The notes under the pieces: generated by a model
What the model saw: the letters and a program-made list of their open reading frames with translations, nothing else
Databases searched by the model: none
What the model was told of the DNA's origin: nothing
Shown: positions 35,423-40,921 of the stretch, piece after piece
How positions within the stretch are numbered: position 1 is the first letter of the stretch
Layout of the letters: the number at the start of each line of letters is the position of its first letter
Assembly (NCBI GenBank): GCA_964550025.1
Contig: CAZJYI010000105.1
Span: 1 to 40,921 of the forward strand
Direction of reading: 5' to 3'
Source of the DNA: CAZJYI01 sp964550025
GTDB taxonomy: Bacteria > Verrucomicrobiota > Kiritimatiellia > UBA8416 > CAYOBW01
Length of the DNA: 40,921 nucleotides
Translations under genes and position numbers: made by a program

Positions 35423-35693
35423 GCAGGAATTCGACAGGATGGAGTTCGCATCCGGGTTGCCTCTTGCGCCGTGGTCCGGCGATCCGCGGCCCATGGTGCC
35501 GATCGAGGAACAGATCGAGAACTCCGCGGACGGAGCAGTCCGGGGGGCAACGGCAGGCCTCTTGTCCCTTGCCAAGAGGCGTGATCCCTGACATCATTGT
35601 TTTGTGCCGAGGGGGACGGCAGGTGTCGTCGTGCGCACACTCGGCAGGCGGCGGGGCAGAACATGACTCAGCGCGTCGGGTGACGACATCAAG
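35423..35693. other. Gap upstream of SUMF gene, with one hairpin
   Basis: Apart from the vapBC promoter at its left edge, the only clear structure is GCCTCTTG (35557-35564) pairing with CAAGAGGC (35573-35580) over an eight-base loop; no T-run follows closely. A 50-codon frame at 35439-35591 has a weak ribosome site and no recognisable product. Confidence 0.4.
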
Positions 35694-36347
35694 ATGGCGT
35701 TCGCGTGGATTCCGCCGGGTCGCTACCGCATGGCCAATCGCGACCCCGGCGCCCTGCCGCGGGAAGTGACGATCAGCAGAGGGTTCTGGATGGGGAAATA
35801 CGAAGTGACGCAAGAACAGTATCGGCAGGTGACGGGAAGCAACCCCAGCAAGTTCAGGTCGGACAGGCACCCGGTGGAAAGGGTCATCTGGGACGAGGCC
35901 CGGGCGTTCTGCAGGACGCTGGGCGAGACGGCGGGGAAGACGGTCCGCCTGCCCACGAACGCGGAGTGGGAGTACGCGTGCCGCGCCGGCACAACCACGC
36001 GCTACCACTCGGGTGACAGCGTAGGCGACCTGGCCAAGGTGGCGTGGTACAAGGGAAACAGCGGGATGCGTCCGCACAGCGTAGGCAAGCGCGAACCGAA
36101 CGCGTGGGGGCTGTACGACATGCACGGGAACGTGCGGGAGTGGTGCCGGGATTGGGCTTGGGACGACGGGTATCCGACGAGCGCGCGGTTGATGGATCCA
36201 CAAGGCCCCCAGGACGGCAAGAATCGCGTGCTCCGCTCCGGCGCCTTCTGGGAAAAAGCCTCTGCTCTTGCGGTCGGCAATGCCAATCCTCCCGACCGCC
36301 GCGAAGCCTTCATCGGCTTCCGGGTCGTCGTTACCGAGAGCCGGTAA
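35694..36347 (+). CDS. SUMF/FGE-fold protein lacking catalytic cysteines
   Basis: A 217-residue protein covering one formylglycine-generating-enzyme-like (SUMF1, PF03781-type) domain: FAWIPPGRYRMAN, GFWMGKYEVTQEQYRQVTG, VRLPTNAEWEYACRAG, GLYDMHGNVREWCRDW and a final IGFRVVV. True FGE needs two cysteines after the RGGS-type motif; here the region reads NRVLRSGAFWEKASALAVGN, with none. It is therefore probably not the maturase for the two sulfatases but a non-catalytic SUMF-fold protein, a fold often used for ligand binding. No signal peptide and no good ribosome site are visible, and the domain seems to begin slightly before the ATG, so the 5' end may be damaged (a one-base shift near 35660-35668 would add residues). 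The next gene follows after 91 bases. Confidence 0.8.
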   Translation: MAFAWIPPGRYRMANRDPGALPREVTISRGFWMGKYEVTQEQYRQVTGSNPSKFRSDRHPVERVIWDEARAFCRTLGETAGKTVRLPTNAEWEYACRAGTTTRYHSGDSVGDLAKVAWYKGNSGMRPHSVGKREPNAWGLYDMHGNVREWCRDWAWDDGYPTSARLMDPQGPQDGKNRVLRSGAFWEKASALAVGNANPPDRREAFIGFRVVVTESR

Positions 36348-36438
36348 CGCGGAGCGCGGCTTGTTCCCCACTTTCTCCGGTGGGACCGAGCGCATTTTGT
36401 CCAAGCCGGCAAGCGGCAACCAACGACTGGAGGCAGAG

Positions 36439-37431
36439 ATGCTGAGCGATATGAACCATGTCGAACGTTTCCGGGCCCTGATGGCGTTCCGGGATATCGA
36501 CCGCATTCCCCGTTGGGAATGGGCGATGTGGTGGGACGAGACGATCAAGCGTTGGCATGGCGAAGGCCTGCCGGCCGGGCTGACGGACATTTTCGAGATC
36601 CACGGCTACTTCGGACTCGACCCGTACAAGCAGTTCTGGTTCAGCACGACGGATCCCACGATAGAGGCGGCGCAGCATCACGTCGAGGGCGTCGTCGCGA
36701 ACATGGACGACTACCTGGCCCATCGGCCGAACTTGTTTCCCGACCACGGCGACGCGATCCGGGGGATGAAGCCGTGGTTCGAACGCCAGGACCGGGGCGA
36801 CGCCGTCATCTGGATCACGCTCGAAGGCTACTTCTGGTTCCCGCGAACGCTGATGGGGTTCACCAAGTTGATGCTGGCTTTCTATGACCAACCGGAGCTC
36901 CTGCACCGGATGAACCGGGACCTGCTGGATTTCAACCTGGCCCTGCTCGAGCAGATCGAGCGAATCGGCTGCCCGACCTTCATGACGGTTGCCGAAGACA
37001 TGTCGTACAACAACGGCCCCATGATCGGCAGGGAGTTGATGGATGAATTCCTGTCGCCCTACTACCGGCAGATGCTGGACCGGGCGAAGGAGATGGACAT
37101 GCTGACCATCGTTGACACCGATGGCGACGTGACGCTCCTGGTTCCATGGCTGCTCGAGAACGGAATCGAAGGCGTGCTTCCACTGGAACGGCAGGCGGGC
37201 GTTGACGGGATGTCCATGCGTGAGCAGTTTCCCACGCTGGCCATGGTGGGACACTACAACAAGATGGTGATGAAGCATGGCGAAGCGGCCATGCGAGAGG
37301 AGTTCGAGCGATTGGCGCCGATCATCAGATCGGGTGGGTTCATCCCCAGCGTCGACCACCAGACCCCTCCGGGCGTGTCACTGGAGAACTATCGTATCTA
37401 TCTGCGGCTGTTGAATGAGTATACGAGGTAG
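36439..37431 (+). CDS. Uroporphyrinogen-decarboxylase-like (URO-D/MtaA superfamily) protein
   Basis: 330 residues from ATG 36439, chosen because GGAGG lies a few bases upstream; the frame stays open for 57 more codons, which overlap the SUMF gene in another frame. It has the URO-D/MtaA-type barrel pattern, with HVERFRALMAFRDIDRIPRW at the N-terminus and the stretches TIVDTDGDVT, GIEGVLPLERQAGVD and GGFIPSVDHQTPPGVSLENY. The RQAGR-type motif of haem-pathway UroD is missing, so it is not expected to make haem. Relatives are common in PVC carbohydrate clusters and in corrinoid methyl-transfer systems; the reaction is unknown. It has no signal peptide, so it is cytoplasmic, unlike most neighbours. 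The next gene starts about 34 bases on. Confidence 0.85.
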   Translation: MLSDMNHVERFRALMAFRDIDRIPRWEWAMWWDETIKRWHGEGLPAGLTDIFEIHGYFGLDPYKQFWFSTTDPTIEAAQHHVEGVVANMDDYLAHRPNLFPDHGDAIRGMKPWFERQDRGDAVIWITLEGYFWFPRTLMGFTKLMLAFYDQPELLHRMNRDLLDFNLALLEQIERIGCPTFMTVAEDMSYNNGPMIGRELMDEFLSPYYRQMLDRAKEMDMLTIVDTDGDVTLLVPWLLENGIEGVLPLERQAGVDGMSMREQFPTLAMVGHYNKMVMKHGEAAMREEFERLAPIIRSGGFIPSVDHQTPPGVSLENYRIYLRLLNEYTR

Positions 37432-37465
37432 TGTCGGGAGCGATTTGAAAGGTCCGGGGAACGGC

Positions 37466-39418
37466 ATGCCGATGAAACGCAACGCGGGGTTGATGTGTCT
37501 CGCCGCGGTGGCAGCGGTCTCGCAGTGCACAGTCTCTGTGATGAACGGTCAGACTCCGGAAGCGGTGGTGGCCGGCTTTGACCGGCGGGTGGAACGGATG
37601 TTCCGCGAAGAGTCCGGCAAGCCCCTGGTGCGCGCCAGAAAGGGGACGCCGCTCAGCCCCGGGCGGGGCAACTACGTGCGGGGATACTCCTACTCGATGG
37701 TGGGCTTCGCCGCGCGCTGTCTCTACCTTGGGGAGATGCTGGACGAGGCCAATGCCGCGCTCGCGGAGAACGCTCAGCACTATCTCGACAACCCGAGGGA
37801 TATCAACGACCGTGACAGCTTTCACTGGCATGCCGAGACCGTGATGCGCTTGATCGAGATGTACGGCAGCGCGGGTGTCGAGCATGCGGGGCGCATCACC
37901 AGGGAGACTGAAGCCCTCGCGCTCAGACCGATCTGGCTTTACGCGAAGATGTGCTCCTGGCTGAGCAAGGCGGAGGTCGAGCAGTCAAAGACCTGGCATA
38001 TCTGGAGTTCCGAGAATCATCATGTCATGGACTTCACCGTGAACTGGCACTTCTCCAAGCTTGCCAAGGACCGGGCTGAGTACAGGCACCTGAAGTACGA
38101 CGACGGGGCCACGGCGCTGGAGCACTTCCGGGCGTGGAACGAGTATTTCGTGGTCTACTGCCGTGAGCGCGCCTGCAAGAGCCCTTGCGTCGAGATGATG
38201 AGTGACGGGTACAACAGCACGCTCATCAAGGGTTTCTACAATTTCTACGATTTCGGCGACGAGCGAGTGCGGCGATCAGCTTGCATGTTGCTCGACCTTT
38301 ACTGGGCCTATTGGGCACAGGAACAGATCGACGGCGTCTCGGGCGGCGGGAAGTCGCGCATCTACTTCGGAAAAGGGCTCAAACACAGCCGGTACCACGG
38401 AAACGCACCGTTGGCCTGGTTCTACTTTGGTATTGGGACGCAACCGCGCATCAATGGCCACGACGTGAACGCGGCACTCAGTGACTATCGGCCACCGGCC
38501 GTTGTGGCCGACATCGCACTGGATGTCGAAGGGCGAGGACGCTACGAGGTGCGGCAGCGCACGCAGGGCCTGGGTGAGCAGGGGCGCACCGACCCCATGG
38601 TGACCGTTGCTGGCAGAGCGCCCAACAAGCTGCGCACCGACGGTGGCGGCATTCTGCGTTACAGCTACTGCGATCCGGCTTTCATCATCGGAACGCCCAT
38701 GACCGAGGCCAGGCCCCTGTCGGATTGGGTCCACATCAGCGCGCAGAACCGCTGGCAGGGCGTGATCTTCCCCGGGGCGCATGATGCCCGCATCGTTCCC
38801 GTCGCGCGTCCGAAGGACAATTGGCGGGCGCTGAACGCCCAGTGGTCGGTCCAGAGCAAGGGTAGCCTTATCACCCAGAAGCTCAAGTACCACAAGGGCG
38901 CCGCCGAGATGCTCGTGTGGATGTCGAAGGAAGGGTTGAGCGCGCCTGTAGAGGAGGACGGTGTGGTCTTCGTGGAGGCGGAGGGCGCCTACGCGGCCGT
39001 TCGTGTGCCCGAAGGCGGCTTCACATGGGAGAATGGTGCGTACACAGCCAAGGCGGCAACAGGCAACAGGGCAACCCGCCCCGGAAGGGTACTCGTTCCC
39101 AAAGACAAGTATGCAGCCGTCATTCTCGAAGTAATGGCGAAGAGCGACGTCAAAGGCCTCGACGCTTTCAAGGCGAAGGTGAAGTCTACGAAGCCGACTA
39201 TGAAGGGAAGCATCCTGGAGTACGATACGATTTACGGGGACCGGCTAACGTTCGATACCAGCTTCGAGAAGACGCCCACCATCAACGGCAAACCAGTCAA
39301 CTATGCTCCGAAGAAGGTCTTCGAAAGCCCTTTCCTCAACGCCGACTACAACAGCGGCCTCGTGACTATCACCAAGGGAAAGCTGAAGAAGGTGCTCGAT
39401 TTCACGCCAGCGGATTGA
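37466..39418 (+). CDS. Secreted protein of unrecognised family, possible alpha/alpha-toroid glycan-active enzyme
   Basis: About 650 residues. ATG 37466 follows GGGGA by five bases and gives a signal peptide (MPMKRNAGLMCLAAVAAVSQ); ATG 37472 or the upstream ATG 37415 are alternatives. Residues about 30-330 look mainly helical with aromatic and His-rich motifs (DSFHWHAETVMRLIEMYG, WSSENHHVMDFTVNW, SDGYNSTLIKGFYNFYDFGD). The rest looks like beta-sheet. A helical toroid followed by a beta-sandwich is the layout of several polysaccharide lyases and of some glycosidases, and the ENHH motif could hold catalytic residues; this is inference, since I cannot place it in a family. It sits between the URO-D-like gene and a probable galactosidase-like gene. 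Confidence 0.75.
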   Translation: MPMKRNAGLMCLAAVAAVSQCTVSVMNGQTPEAVVAGFDRRVERMFREESGKPLVRARKGTPLSPGRGNYVRGYSYSMVGFAARCLYLGEMLDEANAALAENAQHYLDNPRDINDRDSFHWHAETVMRLIEMYGSAGVEHAGRITRETEALALRPIWLYAKMCSWLSKAEVEQSKTWHIWSSENHHVMDFTVNWHFSKLAKDRAEYRHLKYDDGATALEHFRAWNEYFVVYCRERACKSPCVEMMSDGYNSTLIKGFYNFYDFGDERVRRSACMLLDLYWAYWAQEQIDGVSGGGKSRIYFGKGLKHSRYHGNAPLAWFYFGIGTQPRINGHDVNAALSDYRPPAVVADIALDVEGRGRYEVRQRTQGLGEQGRTDPMVTVAGRAPNKLRTDGGGILRYSYCDPAFIIGTPMTEARPLSDWVHISAQNRWQGVIFPGAHDARIVPVARPKDNWRALNAQWSVQSKGSLITQKLKYHKGAAEMLVWMSKEGLSAPVEEDGVVFVEAEGAYAAVRVPEGGFTWENGAYTAKAATGNRATRPGRVLVPKDKYAAVILEVMAKSDVKGLDAFKAKVKSTKPTMKGSILEYDTIYGDRLTFDTSFEKTPTINGKPVNYAPKKVFESPFLNADYNSGLVTITKGKLKKVLDFTPAD

Positions 39419-39750
39419 CGGCAATGACGCCACCGTAATCCTGGCTGGCGAGGTGCTTTCTCCTTCCGATCGATCATTCCGCCCAACAAAGCGCCGTTCC
39501 GTTCAGCAGAACGGATCGCAAGAGCGTGGCTGAGAGGCGAGTACAACCTGCCCGCCCGGCATGGCCAAGGATCGCGCACTCACGGTTGGAATGCTATACG
39601 TTTCCATTGACTTCAGCCTCCGGTCAGTTCTTCATCGCATTGAGCGTAACGGCGTGGAGGCCGACGCGGCGCATGACGGGCGCGAGTGTACGGCGGCAAG
39701 GCGTCGTTGGGATTCGTGACCCGACCGTGAAACCACTGGAGAGAACGAAC
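39419..39750. other. Intergenic stretch with one short hairpin
   Basis: No gene seen. TCCGTTC (39498-39504) pairs with GAACGGA (39509-39515) over the loop AGCA, but no T-run follows, so termination is doubtful. TTGACT at 39607 lacks a matching -10. Confidence 0.35.
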
Positions 39751-40921
39751 GTGAAACCGGCAGGTCAACCGCTATCCGCCCACGGGCAACCGTGGCGTCT
39801 GAACCAACGCACACTCGCTGCGGCGCTACTCCTGGCCTGTGTGCAGCCAAGAACCGGGGGGGCAGCTGATCCCGTGACGTACGAGAACGAACAACTGGAA
39901 AACGGCGTCGTTGCGGTTGCTTTCGACCTGCAGCGGGCAACCTTCACCATCCGGGATGCAAACAGCCGCGAGGAGCTGCTCACGGACGCGACGTTCGGCC
40001 TGCCTTCGGGGGAGCCGCCGGCGGAGGTCGTCCTCCTGGGGACCGAGGATGTGCGAGACCCTCTTGGCGTCGGCAAACGCGTGATCCTGGAGGTCACGGA
40101 CTGGAACCTGCTCCGCTACGGCTCCTTCCACTCCAGCGGCCGTACACCGGCTCGAAGGCTGTTTTCGTATACCCTGTACGAGGACCACCCGGCCCTCGTG
40201 CTCGGGTTCGGGCTCAAGACGCCCAACTACATCAGCATGCGCTTGATGGGGAGCAGACCGCTGGCCGGGGGGCGCCTTTTCGGCGGGCGCAAGCTGGCCA
40301 GTCCCATGACGCTCAATGGCGCCGCGGGGGCGGAACCCACCTCGGTGCGGGAGGGGCTGGAACGCATCTCAGCAAACAGCCTGATGCTGACGGCCGTTGT
40401 CGCGGGGCAACGTCGCACCGCGGTATGGGGTGGGTTGGCCTACAAGGAGTTTGCCGCGATCTGCACGCTGCGGGACGGTTTGCCCGGCTGTTTCGCCGAG
40501 GATCCCGTCGGCCGGCTGGTGGACGAGGACCAGGTTTACCTCGCCGGCGACACCTTCTACCTGGATGTTCACACCCGCGAGCCGTTCGAGGCCCTTGAGC
40601 GCTACGGAAAGGCCATGCGACTGACCAACAATGCACGGCCCAACGTTTACGACTTCCCCGTGCTCTGCGGGTGGAGCGTCGGCCATATCAGCAAATTGCC
40701 CGGCGTCAACAACTCGGCCAAACTCGTGGAGGAGCTCGGGCATGCAAACGCGTGCGGGTTGACCCGGTACACGCAGGTCTCACTCCGTCTCGAACCCGAC
40801 AAGTATCACTTCGATACCGAGCAAGGCTGGTGGGATGACGCCCACATGCGCACGTTCAAACACCTCGTGCCGCCGTATGAATCCATCGCCGCGTGGAGCG
40901 AGGCGCTGACGGCCGCGAACG
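39751..40921 (+). CDS. Probable alpha-galactosidase-like (GH36/GH27 clan) enzyme, 3' truncated
   Basis: The frame runs from a GTG at 39751, with GGAGA at 39738-39742, to the window end: 390 codons, no stop. A GTG start is inferred because the hydrophobic stretch RTLAAALLLACVQP soon after it fits an export signal. Residues about 40-290 look like the N-terminal beta-supersandwich of GH36-type enzymes (NGVVAVAFDLQRATFTIRDA). From about residue 310 a barrel seems to begin (FPVLCGWSVGHI, then LEPDKYHFDTEQGWWDDAHM), where a (beta/alpha)8 domain with catalytic aspartates would follow beyond the window. Assignment to the GH36/GH27-like group is tentative; the catalytic residues are not in view. Confidence 0.65.
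   Translation, partial: MKPAGQPLSAHGQPWRLNQRTLAAALLLACVQPRTGGAADPVTYENEQLENGVVAVAFDLQRATFTIRDANSREELLTDATFGLPSGEPPAEVVLLGTEDVRDPLGVGKRVILEVTDWNLLRYGSFHSSGRTPARRLFSYTLYEDHPALVLGFGLKTPNYISMRLMGSRPLAGGRLFGGRKLASPMTLNGAAGAEPTSVREGLERISANSLMLTAVVAGQRRTAVWGGLAYKEFAAICTLRDGLPGCFAEDPVGRLVDEDQVYLAGDTFYLDVHTREPFEALERYGKAMRLTNNARPNVYDFPVLCGWSVGHISKLPGVNNSAKLVEELGHANACGLTRYTQVSLRLEPDKYHFDTEQGWWDDAHMRTFKHLVPPYESIAAWSEALTAAN

Noticed and set aside
35439..35591. 50-codon frame after the vapBC promoter
   Set aside because: Weak ribosome site, no recognisable motif, and it contains a hairpin.
35694..36347. SUMF protein as variable protein of a diversity-generating retroelement
   Set aside because: SUMF folds are used that way, but no reverse transcriptase or template repeat is visible nearby.
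36268..36438. Upstream extension of the URO-D-like gene
   Set aside because: It overlaps the SUMF gene in another frame and has no family sequence; GGAGG before 36439 supports the shorter start.
35142..36590. 482-codon version of the antitoxin
   Set aside because: The extra 401 codons are antisense to the SUMF gene and part of the URO-D-like gene; promoter and homologous start support ATG 35387.

Overview
The window suggests a Gram-negative heterotroph of the PVC superphylum, most likely Kiritimatiellota, Lentisphaerota, Verrucomicrobiota or Planctomycetota. This is inferred from content only: high GC, many exported proteins, large beta-strand-repeat proteins, PQQ-type propellers fused to a methyltransferase-like domain, two sulfatases, DUF1080, URO-D-like and SUMF-like proteins, and a XylR-type regulator (LacI-like sensor plus AraC helix-turn-helix). 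No rRNA, tRNA, CRISPR array, transposase or phage gene was seen.

Layout. Positions 1-2598 hold the 3' part of a propeller gene. A XylR/AraC-type regulator (2629-3780, minus) is divergent from a tight five-gene operon (3952-23635, plus). The operon encodes three secreted beta-strand-repeat proteins (1978, 491 and about 1316 residues), a 1895-residue chimeric glycosidase, and a DUF1080-GH78 alpha-L-rhamnosidase fusion. A convergent sulfatase (23752-25629, minus) is followed by about 0.8 kb of hairpin-rich DNA without a convincing intact gene. Next comes a full-length exported methyltransferase-like/propeller protein (26443-29760, minus). Divergent from it is a coupled pair, a GH106-type rhamnosidase and a second sulfatase (29981-34659). 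A VapBC toxin-antitoxin pair (34714-35387, minus) has a clear promoter with its operator in the spacer. A final plus-strand run carries a SUMF-fold protein, a URO-D-like protein, an unrecognised secreted protein and the start of a probable alpha-galactosidase-like enzyme that runs off the window.

Working together. Two rhamnosidase families, two formylglycine-type sulfatases, a DUF5060-type glycosidase and a probable alpha-galactosidase-like enzyme point to breakdown of a rhamnose-containing, sulfated polysaccharide; ulvan-like glycans are one candidate. The beta-strand-repeat proteins look like extracellular scaffold or adhesin material made with the enzymes. They are built from shuffled, locally duplicated modules. 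These include an 81-residue unit in five copies, a roughly 180-residue unit in three copies, and glycine-rich and LamG modules shared with the glycosidase.

Most notable: the duplicated modular operon with its recurrent 81-residue unit; the 1895-residue multi-domain glycosidase; the exported methyltransferase-like propeller; and the vapBC promoter, predicted to give a leaderless mRNA. All functions are read from sequence by eye; no database search was run.
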